Origin: Candidatus Omnitrophota bacterium
GTDB taxonomy: Bacteria > Omnitrophota > Gorgyraeia > JACOVV01
DNA: 12,342 nt
Assembly: GCA_023248175.1 (NCBI GenBank)
Contig: JAHFFC010000011.1
Location: 1-12,342 of the forward strand
Direction of reading: 5' to 3'
The first letter of the stretch is position 1, and every line of letters starts with the position of its first letter. The position numbers were made by a program, and so were the translations under genes. Below are positions 1 through 6,151 of this stretch, one piece after another. The notes beneath the pieces are model-generated. The model saw nothing but the letters and a program-made list of their open reading frames with translations, was not told the origin of the DNA and ran no database searches.

Positions 1-52
1 TTGCCCGATCCAACGTTGCAACCAATCCTCGATGAGAGTGAAAGGGTTTCAT
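1..52 (-). CDS. leuD: LeuD, isopropylmalate isomerase small subunit (5' fragment)
   Basis: Reading the minus strand from an ATG at 52-50 gives MKPFHSHRGLVATLDRA, which then runs off the left edge. This matches the conserved start of the small subunit of 3-isopropylmalate dehydratase, where a short leader is followed by a G-L-V-x-x-L-D-x-A-N-V-D-T-D stretch. LeuD pairs with LeuC to isomerise 2-isopropylmalate to 3-isopropylmalate in leucine synthesis in the cytoplasm. A good Shine-Dalgarno (AAAGGAGAT on the minus strand, positions 70-62) lies about 9 nt upstream and supports the start. Only 17 residues are visible, so the call rests on the N-terminal motif and the ribosome site. A homoaconitase small subunit would look similar. 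It lies downstream of the CBS/oxidoreductase cluster on the same strand, separated by a family A repeat. Confidence 0.72.
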   Translation of the reverse strand, partial: MKPFHSHRGLVATLDRA

Positions 53-87
53 GGTTACACGATCTCCTTTTCTATGAGAATACTTAA

Positions 88-220
88 CTCACCTTACGCA
101 GTGCTGTCATTCTGAACGAACCGTAGCGAAGTGAGCTTGCACTGAGCGAGCGAAGCGAGTCGAAGTGCCCGCCTTAGGTGAAAAAAACCCCCCATCAAGG
201 TGGGACACAGGGGAGGGGGG
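88..220. repeat. Family A palindromic repeat, copy A1 (degenerate)
   Basis: It starts with CTCACCTTACGCAGTGCTG, as copies A2 and A3 do, and shares their interior (GTCATTCTGAACGAA, a CGCC-TNAGG-type hairpin, then CCCCATCAAGGTG and GGACACAGGGG). It differs in two ways. About 34 extra bases are present in the middle (about 135-168, rich in GAGCGAGCGAAGCGAG). The right inverted end seen in the other copies (ACTGCGTAACATGAG) is missing and replaced by a G run. No flanking direct repeat can be recognised. It fills most of the space between the zinc-ribbon/CBS gene and leuD. The right limit is approximate. Confidence 0.8.
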
Positions 221-227
221 AACGCAA

Positions 228-773
228 TCATTTTCTACCGAGATAAGGAATGATGTCTCTCAATGAGACAACCCCAATGGGGACTCCGTTTTCAACGATC
301 GGTATATGACGGTATCTTCCAATCGCCATATTGTGTAGAGCGTACGCTAACGTGGCGTCTTTAGGGAGAGTTTGAGGATTCGGAGTCATGATCTTCTCGA
401 CAGGAGTGCGGGCTGTCTCTTCATATTTAATAGTACCTGCGACCCGGTGCAGGAGATCTCTAATGCTGACAATACCGATCAATTTATCGTGGTCATCACA
501 GACCAGAACACAACCGTGATGGGGCGCTGTCTGCAATTTCTGAATGACCTCGTGCACCGAACTGTTTTTCTTCACGATAATGGCAGGATGCTTTTGAGAG
601 ATGAATTCTCTCATCTTTTTAGTCATGATATCTTTCTGCAAAGATTCTTTTTCTGTTGGCTGAGGCAGATCTCTCTGGGTGAAAGAAGTGAGGCATCCTT
701 CGCACCGGTCAGCCCCGGGTGTGATCTCCTCTCCGCAGTAGGGACAACTGAATTTTCTGAATTTGGGTATCAT
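228..773 (-). CDS. Zinc-ribbon plus two-CBS-domain protein
   Basis: This 181-residue protein has an N-terminal zinc ribbon, C10-x2-C13-x10-C24-x2-C27, a linker of about 20 residues, and then two CBS domains (roughly residues 47-110 and 120-180). The second domain has the typical R-H-I-P-I-V-E-N-G core near residue 155 and ends in G-V-V-S-L-R-D-I. CBS pairs usually form a Bateman module that binds adenosyl ligands such as AMP, ATP or SAM and controls a partner. No catalytic domain is present. Its ATG overlaps the korB stop by 4 bp, and a strong AGGAGG lies just upstream inside korB, so the two genes are very likely translationally coupled. A role in sensing energy state for the oxidoreductase is inferred from position only. 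The zinc ribbon could instead mediate binding to a protein or nucleic acid. Confidence 0.85.
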   Translation of the reverse strand: MIPKFRKFSCPYCGEEITPGADRCEGCLTSFTQRDLPQPTEKESLQKDIMTKKMREFISQKHPAIIVKKNSSVHEVIQKLQTAPHHGCVLVCDDHDKLIGIVSIRDLLHRVAGTIKYEETARTPVEKIMTPNPQTLPKDATLAYALHNMAIGRYRHIPIVENGVPIGVVSLRDIIPYLGRK

Positions 774-1822
774 GACACCCCCTCCTCATGCTCCTCGATT
801 TGCCAGATACTGCCGGCATGCAGCAAATCCTCCAGTTTTCCAGGACCTTTCTTTTTAACTTCCGCTTTAATTTGATCGTCCATCATTTGATCGTAGGTCG
901 GTTTTTGAATGCAACGGAAAATACCAAAGGGGACAGGCATTTGTGGGTATTCCATCTGGGTCAATAGATAAGCGTAATTAGGCAAGGGGTCGTCTTCTTT
1001 ATGGACGAGGATTTCTTTTGAATCTTTGACGTCGGCCAAGTTGACTATTTCAGGATTGGGGCCGTTGAGGCGAATGGCTTTATCTCTCTTTTTCCCAAAT
1101 ATCAGAGGTTTGCCATGCTCCAGATACAGAATTCGATCTTCCCGAGACTCGCGTCCAGCGATTGGCTGGAACGTATCTTTGTTATAAATAATGCAATTTT
1201 GGTAAATTTCAACAAAAGAAACCCCTTTGTGTTCGCAGGCCCTTTGCAGGACCATTCCCATATGCCGCGGATCCATATCAACGGTGCGGGCAATGAACGT
1301 AGCTTCTGCCGCAATAGCAACACAGAGGGGATGGATCGGATAATCAATCGATCCTGAAGGAGAAGATTTTGTAATCTTCCCAATTTCCGAAGTGGGAGAG
1401 TACTGTCCCTTGGTGAGTCCATAGATTTGGTTGTTCACCAAAATAATTTTCAAATCGGTGTTTCGACGCATCGCATGAATCAGGTGATTACCGCCAATAC
1501 TGAGTCCGTCTCCGTCGCCGGTGACTACCCAAACTGTTAACTCCGGGCGGACGCATTTGAGTCCCGTTGCAATCGTGGGAGCTCTGCCATGAATCGTATG
1601 AAATCCGTAGGTATTCATATAGTAGGGGAAGCGGCTGGAGCATCCAATTCCCGAGATGAAAACATGATTCTCGCGTGGAATTCTCAATTGCGCCAGCATC
1701 CTTTGCATGACGGACAAAATGGCATAGTCTCCGCATCCAGGGCACCATCGCACATCTTGTCCTGAAACAAAGTCTTCTTTGGTATACGGCAGCGGTAATG
1801 GAGTTTCTTGCAGTGTCGTCAT
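770..1822 (-). CDS. korB: 2-oxoacid:ferredoxin oxidoreductase, beta subunit (TPP/FeS)
   Basis: This 350-residue subunit carries thiamine diphosphate and one 4Fe-4S cluster. Together with the alpha/gamma subunit it oxidatively decarboxylates a 2-oxoacid to its acyl-CoA and reduces ferredoxin, or makes the reverse carboxylation. The cluster cysteines follow the family pattern: C27-x2-C30 in WCPGCGDYA, C61 in GIGCSSR, and probably C210 in YQNCIIYN. The TPP/Mg motif is G102-D-G-D105 followed by N130-N-x-x-Y-G. The C-terminal part after about residue 215 holds the conserved P-I-A-G-R-E-S-R type region of long beta subunits. The start is supported by GAGGAA 5 nt upstream and by the ATGA overlap with korA. 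2-Oxoglutarate is the likely substrate because this gamma-alpha fusion plus about 350-residue beta layout is usually annotated so, but pyruvate or another oxoacid is not excluded by sequence. Confidence 0.93.
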   Translation of the reverse strand: MTTLQETPLPLPYTKEDFVSGQDVRWCPGCGDYAILSVMQRMLAQLRIPRENHVFISGIGCSSRFPYYMNTYGFHTIHGRAPTIATGLKCVRPELTVWVVTGDGDGLSIGGNHLIHAMRRNTDLKIILVNNQIYGLTKGQYSPTSEIGKITKSSPSGSIDYPIHPLCVAIAAEATFIARTVDMDPRHMGMVLQRACEHKGVSFVEIYQNCIIYNKDTFQPIAGRESREDRILYLEHGKPLIFGKKRDKAIRLNGPNPEIVNLADVKDSKEILVHKEDDPLPNYAYLLTQMEYPQMPVPFGIFRCIQKPTYDQMMDDQIKAEVKKKGPGKLEDLLHAGSIWQIEEHEEGVS

Positions 1823-3654
1823 AAAAGTTCCTCAATCTTTTCTCTGATCTCTCTAATTTTGAAAGGCTGTCCTGTGACTCTGTGGAATCCTACTGTGTGA
1901 ATGCCCTCAATAGTCCCTCGGATCAGCAACAGTAGTTGTCCCATGTTGTTTTCGGGGATTAAAATCGTTTCAAAACATTTCACTATTTCCGGCAAATTCT
2001 TCGGAAAAGGATTCATGTAATGAAGATGGCAGGCAGAGACTTCTTTTCCTTCTTTCTGCAATTCAGTGACGGCCGCATGGATCGGTCCGTAGGTGCTTCC
2101 CCAGCCGAGAACCAGCAGTTTCCCTTTTTTAGGGCCCAGAACCTCCATCAGTGGAATTGAATGGGCGATGCGATTTACTTTCTCCCGTCGGAGCGCGACC
2201 ATTTTGTGGTGGTTGGCAGGATCGTAACTGACGTTTCCCGTTCGGTCCGCTTTCTCAAGCCCTCCGATACGATGTTCCATTCCCGACGTGCCTGGAATTG
2301 CCCATGGTCTTGCCAGGGTCTGCTCATTTCGAACATAAGGTAAGAAAGGTCCATCGCTAGATTGCGGATGTTGGATCTGCATTTTAGGAAGCTTTGCAAC
2401 ATCCGGCAGATACCACGGCTCGGCGGCATTAGCCAGATACCCGTCTGAAAGGAAGAAAACCGGGGTCATGTAAGTAACAGCAATTCGAATTGCCTCGATC
2501 ATGAAATCATAGCAGTTTGCCGGCGTTGAGGCAGCAATGACAGGAACAGGAGAATCGCTGTTTCTTCCAAACATCACTTGTAGTAAATCTCCCTGTTCTG
2601 TTTTCGTTGGAAGCCCAGTGGAGGGGCCGCCTCGCTGGACGTCAATGATAATCAGCGGAAGTTCCACCATGACCGCCAGATTGATCATCTCCGATTTGAG
2701 GCAAATTCCAGGTCCACTCGTGGCCGTAATTCCAATGTGTCCCCCAAAAGCGGCTCCGAGCGCCGATCCACAAGCGGCGATTTCATCTTCCGCCTGGAAA
2801 GTTTTGATCCCAAAGTTTTTGCGGAGCGCCAGCTCATGCAGAATACTGCTGGCAGGAGTAATGGGGTAACTGCCGTAAAGAACTTGCTTGCCGCTGAGGT
2901 GGGCCGCGGTGACAATTCCCAGTGCGATCGCCTCATTCCCTGTAATTTTACGGTAGGTCCCCGGCGCCAGCCGGGCCTTTCGAATGACATAACGACCCGG
3001 AATTGTTTCCGAGATATCGCCATAGTGATAGCCCGCCTTCAACGCTGTCACATTGGCTTGGATCAGTTCCGGCTTTTTGGTAAATTTCTCTTCAATCCAT
3101 TTAACGGTAAACTCTAATTTACGGTCGTACATCCAGAACATCAATCCAAGGGCAAAGAAGTTTTTACAGCGCTCTGCCTCGGTTGGTTTAATAGGCGAAT
3201 CCTTTAGGGCATTAGCATTGAGAGTAGAGATTGGAATCTCTAATACGGCGTAATCCTTCAAGGTTCCCTCTTGGAGAGGATTCGATTTCCAGCCAGCCTT
3301 TTTTAGGTTTTCCTCAGTGAAAGAATCAGTGTTGACAACGACAAGTCCCCCTTTGACAAGGTCGGTGAGATTCACTTTAAGCGCCGCCGGATTCATCGCC
3401 ACCAGAACATCAGGCGAATCACCAGCAGTAAAAATTTCGTGCTCGCTGAATTGGATTTGAAAACTACTCACTCCGGGAAGCGTTCCCGCCGGGGCACGGA
3501 TTTCCGCCGGGAAATCGGGGAAGGTGGCAATGTCATTTCCCATGAGCGCGGAAGTATCCGTGAACTGGTCGCCGGTGAGCTGCATCCCATCCCCAGAATC
3601 TCCAGCGAAACGAATGGTTACAGCCTCAATTTCTTTTGTCTGTACTTTGGACAT
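1819..3654 (-). CDS. korA: 2-oxoacid:ferredoxin oxidoreductase, fused gamma-alpha subunit
   Basis: This 611-residue protein joins the gamma domain (about residues 10-200) to the alpha domain (about 230-611). The gamma part begins V-T-I-R-F-A-G-D-S-G-D-G-M (13-24) and has the P-A-G-T-L-P-G-V-S-S-F segment (55-65). The alpha part has Y-P-I-T-P at 263-267, the loop that helps hold substrate and TPP. It also has T-S-G-P-G (312-316), R-G-G-P-S-T-G-L-P-T-K (341-351), and a C-terminal transketolase-like L-V-L-G-W-G-S-T domain. Its length and domain order match the fused KorA-type subunits. The stop overlaps the korB start (ATGA). No clear Shine-Dalgarno precedes the ATG; the 75-bp gap upstream is AT-rich and holds a heptamer array. 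Two CBS proteins flank korAB on the same strand. Substrate is probably 2-oxoglutarate, but this is not proven by sequence. Confidence 0.93.
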   Translation of the reverse strand: MSKVQTKEIEAVTIRFAGDSGDGMQLTGDQFTDTSALMGNDIATFPDFPAEIRAPAGTLPGVSSFQIQFSEHEIFTAGDSPDVLVAMNPAALKVNLTDLVKGGLVVVNTDSFTEENLKKAGWKSNPLQEGTLKDYAVLEIPISTLNANALKDSPIKPTEAERCKNFFALGLMFWMYDRKLEFTVKWIEEKFTKKPELIQANVTALKAGYHYGDISETIPGRYVIRKARLAPGTYRKITGNEAIALGIVTAAHLSGKQVLYGSYPITPASSILHELALRKNFGIKTFQAEDEIAACGSALGAAFGGHIGITATSGPGICLKSEMINLAVMVELPLIIIDVQRGGPSTGLPTKTEQGDLLQVMFGRNSDSPVPVIAASTPANCYDFMIEAIRIAVTYMTPVFFLSDGYLANAAEPWYLPDVAKLPKMQIQHPQSSDGPFLPYVRNEQTLARPWAIPGTSGMEHRIGGLEKADRTGNVSYDPANHHKMVALRREKVNRIAHSIPLMEVLGPKKGKLLVLGWGSTYGPIHAAVTELQKEGKEVSACHLHYMNPFPKNLPEIVKCFETILIPENNMGQLLLLIRGTIEGIHTVGFHRVTGQPFKIREIREKIEELL

Positions 3655-3697
3655 ATTTATTTGTATCTATTATCTAGTTCTGTATTGTATTTTTATT

Positions 3698-3725
3698 TTC
3701 TGTCTTCTGTCTTCTGCCTTCTGGT
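3698..3725. repeat. Degenerate heptamer tandem array (4 units)
   Basis: There are four head-to-tail 7-bp units, TTCTGTC, TTCTGTC, TTCTGCC and TTCTGGT, in the short gap between the CBS gene and korA. On the transcribed (minus) strand this is a purine-rich GACAGAA-type run about 45 nt before the korA ATG. It has the same period and copy number as the array at 9926-9953. Function unknown. Confidence 0.75.
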
Positions 3726-3729
3726 CTTT

Positions 3730-4209
3730 TCACCCTCCTTCAGCCGTCTCATGGATCTGATCGGATTTGGGAGGGAGGTTAAAGACTTCGACCGGAAAGA
3801 GTTCGGCTAAGAAAATGACGATGGTTCGGACAGAAAGAACCCCTGTCATTTGCCCTAATTCGTCAACGAGCGGAATATGACGGACATTATGGGTATTCAT
3901 GGTTTCAATCGCTGTTCCCACCGTATCCTTTTTGGTAAGGACAGGGGGTTTGGCGTTCATGTACTTGGCCATCGGTTCATTCAAACTGATTCCCGGACGC
4001 AAGACTTTCATCAACACATCCCGCTCGGTAAATAAACCGACTACCTTTAAATGAGCGTCTGCGACCACGATATACCCCGATTTTTCACGGCGCATCAGAT
4101 CGAGCGCCTGCTGAAGAGTCAAATCAGGGGCCGCGGTGACGAGCTTGGGGCGCAGGATCTGATAGATCTTTTTCTCCATCAGAATATCGCTTATCTTTTT
4201 TGTAGGCAT
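3730..4209 (-). CDS. Two-CBS-domain protein
   Basis: This 159-residue protein is made almost entirely of two CBS domains (about residues 20-75 and 85-140). Visible cores are S-G-Y-I-V-V-A-D (44-51), V-V-G-L-F-T-E-R-D-V (56-65) and V-R-H-I-P-L-V-D (109-116). It ends in an amphipathic tail with F-L-A-E-L-F-P and N-L-P-P, a tail common in small stand-alone CBS proteins. Such proteins bind adenine nucleotides and act as sensors for a partner. It is the first gene of the cluster and sits 75 bp upstream of korA, so the oxidoreductase is the natural candidate partner (inference). The region just before the ATG is the left end of element A2. Its sequence on this strand, AAGGTGAG about 12 nt upstream, resembles a ribosome site, though the spacing is long. 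Confidence 0.85.
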   Translation of the reverse strand: MPTKKISDILMEKKIYQILRPKLVTAAPDLTLQQALDLMRREKSGYIVVADAHLKVVGLFTERDVLMKVLRPGISLNEPMAKYMNAKPPVLTKKDTVGTAIETMNTHNVRHIPLVDELGQMTGVLSVRTIVIFLAELFPVEVFNLPPKSDQIHETAEGG

Positions 4210-4221
4210 AGAAATTAGTAT

Positions 4222-4329
4222 CTCACCTTACGCAGTGCTGTCATTCTGAACGAAGCGTAGCGAAGTGCTCGCCTCAGGCGAAAAGAACCCCATCAAGGTG
4301 TGGGACACAGGGGAACTGCGTAACATGAG
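4222..4329. mobile_element. Family A element, copy A2, with flanking direct repeats
   Basis: This 108-bp non-coding element has inverted ends, CTCACCTTACGCAGT on the left and ACTGCGTAACATGAG on the right (13 of 15 complementary). The interior has small hairpins (CGCCTCAGGCG, CCCC...GGGG). It is flanked by identical 7-bp direct repeats TTAGTAT at 4215-4221 and 4330-4336, which look like a target-site duplication. A2 and A3 are nearly identical. There is no room for a transposase, so a MITE-like element mobilised in trans is the best reading. It lies immediately upstream of the CBS gene. Confidence 0.85.
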
Positions 4330-4331
4330 TT

Positions 4332-4360
4332 AGTATATAATATATGAAGACTTTCGTCTA
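4332..4360 (-). promoter_or_regulatory. Candidate sigma70-type promoter for the CBS/kor cluster
   Basis: On the minus strand, TAGACG (4360-4355, 4 of 6 to the -35 consensus) and TATACT (4337-4332, 5 of 6 to the -10) are separated by 17 bp. It points toward the CBS gene. The -10 overlaps the right-hand direct repeat of element A2, so a transcript from here would carry the element in its leader. The -35 is weak, so the call is tentative. Confidence 0.35.
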
Positions 4361-4404
4361 GCATTGAATGTGGGCGGTGTGGTAAAATAATAAAATAGAA
4401 CATC

Positions 4405-4836
4405 ATGATTGAATTAAAGGGGTTTGACCACGTCGCCATCAATGTTAGCGATATCGAGCGTTCAAAGCGGTTTTTTATGGAGGTCTTGGGGCTGACTTAC
4501 GCTTTTGAACTTCATCCCAAGCATGTCTATCTCTGGTGTGGAGAGAATATGCTGGCATTGGTACAACCGGAGAAGCCGCAAAAATTATCTTCAGGAGCCA
4601 AAGAAACTATCGGCGGGGTAAACCATATCTCTTTTCGCATATCAGACAATCAGTTTGATCCAATAGTTCAACATCTGCAGCGGGCGCAAGTCACAGTGGA
4701 AAAGGGTCCCACAATCCGTCCCGAAGAAGGGTCCAGATCATTCTATTTCCTGGATCCGGATGGGCATCGGCTCGAAGTGACAGCGTGGACGAAAGTACCA
4801 GGTACAAAAGAACCCTCACCCCAACCCTCTCCCTAA
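4405..4836 (+). CDS. VOC (glyoxalase/bleomycin-resistance fold) family protein
   Basis: The current frame gives 143 residues, forming one VOC module of two beta-alpha-beta-beta-beta halves. Likely metal ligands are H9 (F-D-H-V-A-I-N-V), H74 (V-N-H-I-S-F) and E124 (H-R-L-E-V-T), the family's usual H/H/E triad. D-P-D-G-H-R (117-122) is the typical motif before the last ligand. Members include lactoylglutathione lyases, FosA/FosX, ring-cleaving dioxygenases and methylmalonyl-CoA epimerase; the substrate cannot be chosen here. The last seven residues (PSPQPSP) and the stop are encoded by element B. Without that insertion the frame would end K-E-Q-L-stop, with TGA overlapping the mqnE ATG. This suggests it was once translationally coupled to mqnE. 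No clear Shine-Dalgarno is seen before the ATG. Confidence 0.85.
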   Translation: MIELKGFDHVAINVSDIERSKRFFMEVLGLTYAFELHPKHVYLWCGENMLALVQPEKPQKLSSGAKETIGGVNHISFRISDNQFDPIVQHLQRAQVTVEKGPTIRPEEGSRSFYFLDPDGHRLEVTAWTKVPGTKEPSPQPSP

Positions 4837-4900
4837 AAGGGAGAGGGAGAAAGTAGAAAGTTCCCCTCTCCCCAATGGAGAGAGGGACAGGGGTGAAGGG
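4813..4900. mobile_element. Palindromic element B inserted at the VOC/mqnE junction
   Basis: This 88-bp C/G-purine-asymmetric element has outer ends CCCTCACCCC and GGGGTGAAGGG. Inner hairpins are CCCTCTCCCT/AGGGAGAGGG and CCCTCTCC/GGAGAGAGGG. Identical 7-bp direct repeats AAAAGAA flank it at 4806-4812 and 4901-4907. The sequence belongs to the widespread CCCTCACCCCAACCCTCTCCC style of intergenic repeat. It supplies the end of the VOC reading frame and the purine-rich stretch just upstream of the mqnE ATG. Confidence 0.82.
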
Positions 4901-4912
4901 AAAAGAACAATT

Positions 4913-6022
4913 ATGAACGACATCGCACAAAAGGTTTATCAGGACGAGCGTCTGAGTGCCGAAGAGGGATTTCGGTTACTAGAGAGCAACGATATTCTCT
5001 TTCTGGGGCAGCTAGCTGATGTTGTTCGCCACAGGAAACATGGCAACGCAGTCTATTACAGCACCAACCTCAACATCAACCCGACCAATGTGTGTGTGCT
5101 GACGTGTGAATTCTGCGCTTTCGCCCGCCGCCCCGGTGAAGAAGGGGGATGGACTTATGCCGTTGAAGAAATCGTCAGCAAAGTGCGTCAAGTGCTCCCC
5201 TATGGACTGAGTGAGGTTCATATTGTTGGAGGATTGCATCCGAAACTGAAACTGGATTATTTTGAAGAACTGATTCGTCAGATTAAAGAAGTAGATCCGA
5301 ATCTCCATGTCAAAGCATTCACTGCTGTTGAGATTGATTTTTTTGCCAAGTTAAACCGTTTGCCGGTTGTTGAAATTTTGAAGCGGCTCCAGCAAGCCGG
5401 ATTAGACACAATGCCCGGCGGAGGAGCGGAGATTTTCAGCGAACGAGTCCGAAAACTTTTATGCCCGACTAAAATTACAGGAGACGAATGGTTGGAAGTC
5501 ATGCGGATGGCCCATCAGCTTGGAATTCGGACTAACGCAACGATGCTGTACGGCCATATCGAGACCAAAGAGGAAATTATCGAGCATTTGGTTGCGTTAC
5601 GCGTACTACAGGACCAGACCGGCGGCTTCAATGCGTTTGTTCCGCTGACGTTTCATCCGGAACATACCGAGATGGCTCATCTCCCACCGACGACCGGCTA
5701 CGAAGATGTGAAAATCTTTGCAGTCTCCCGGTTGATGCTCGACAATTTTGATCATATTAAAGGATTGTGGACTTATTTAGGGGACAAAATGGCACAGGTG
5801 TTGTTGCATTTTGGAGTGGATGACTTAGGAGGAACTCTTTTAGAAGAACGAATTGTCCATGCGGCCGGAGCGAATGTTCCCGATGGATTGGGAGAGAAAA
5901 CTCTGGTACAATTAATCGAATCCGTGGGAAGAAAACCGGTACGAACCGATTCGAGTTATTCGTTGCGAGAAAGAAATAACTTACTCACCTTACGCAGTGC
6001 TGTCATTCTGAACGAAGTGTAG
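4913..6022 (+). CDS. mqnE: Aminofutalosine synthase MqnE
   Basis: This 369-residue radical SAM enzyme of the futalosine route to menaquinone joins the carboxyvinyloxybenzoate product of MqnA to SAM's adenosyl group, giving aminofutalosine. The cluster motif is C61-x3-C65-x2-C68 in NPTNVCVLTCEFCAFAR. Family hallmarks are V-G-G-L-H-P (105-110), K-A-F-T-A-V-E (134-140), P-G-G-G-A-E-I-F (168-175) and N-A-T-M-L-Y-G-H-I-E-T (208-218). These fit MqnE rather than the related MqnC. The core ends near residue 350 (R-K-P-V-R-T-D-S). Residues 358-369 and the stop are encoded by element A3, so the C-terminus is recent. The ATG follows a purine-rich run contributed by element B (GAAGGG at 4895-4900). Other mqn genes are not in the window. 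Confidence 0.92.
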   Translation: MNDIAQKVYQDERLSAEEGFRLLESNDILFLGQLADVVRHRKHGNAVYYSTNLNINPTNVCVLTCEFCAFARRPGEEGGWTYAVEEIVSKVRQVLPYGLSEVHIVGGLHPKLKLDYFEELIRQIKEVDPNLHVKAFTAVEIDFFAKLNRLPVVEILKRLQQAGLDTMPGGGAEIFSERVRKLLCPTKITGDEWLEVMRMAHQLGIRTNATMLYGHIETKEEIIEHLVALRVLQDQTGGFNAFVPLTFHPEHTEMAHLPPTTGYEDVKIFAVSRLMLDNFDHIKGLWTYLGDKMAQVLLHFGVDDLGGTLLEERIVHAAGANVPDGLGEKTLVQLIESVGRKPVRTDSSYSLRERNNLLTLRSAVILNEV

Positions 6023-6092
6023 TGAAGTGCCCGCCTCAGGCGAAAAGAACCCCATGAAGGTGTCCCACAGGGGAACTGCTGCGTAACATGAG
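5984..6092. mobile_element. Family A element, copy A3, inserted in the 3' end of mqnE
   Basis: This 109-bp element has the same ends and interior as A2, plus a 3-bp CTG duplication near the right end. Flanking direct repeats are TAACTTA (5977-5983) and TAACTTG (6093-6099), identical over 6 bp, which fits a target-site duplication. Its first 36 bases encode the last 12 residues of MqnE and the next triplet is the TAG stop. The rest forms the upstream part of the mqnE-thiC gap. Confidence 0.87.
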
Positions 6093-6151
6093 TAACTTGG
6101 CTAAGTTTTCTATACAGTCCTAGCTGGACTTGATAAAGGAGTGAAAATCAA

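Noticed and set aside
372..875. Long open frame on the plus strand over the zinc-ribbon/CBS gene
   Set aside because: It is antisense to a gene with clear domains and a coupled start. Its product has no recognisable motif.
2685..3117. Open frames of 110-126 codons in other frames of korA
   Set aside because: Shadows of a strongly conserved gene, with no ribosome sites or family features.
4336..4341. TATAAT as a plus-strand -10 for the VOC gene
   Set aside because: No acceptable -35 lies 15-19 bp upstream, where element A2 ends. The match may come from the AT-rich direct-repeat region.
4691..4930. Minus-strand frame with proline-rich LPLPFRERVGVRV-type product
   Set aside because: This is the usual spurious translation of element B read in reverse.
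6023..6151. A TPP riboswitch upstream of thiC
   Set aside because: The conserved CTGAGA and ACCTGATCTGG-type blocks are absent. The region is the rest of element A3 plus about 60 bp with only a 5-bp hairpin.
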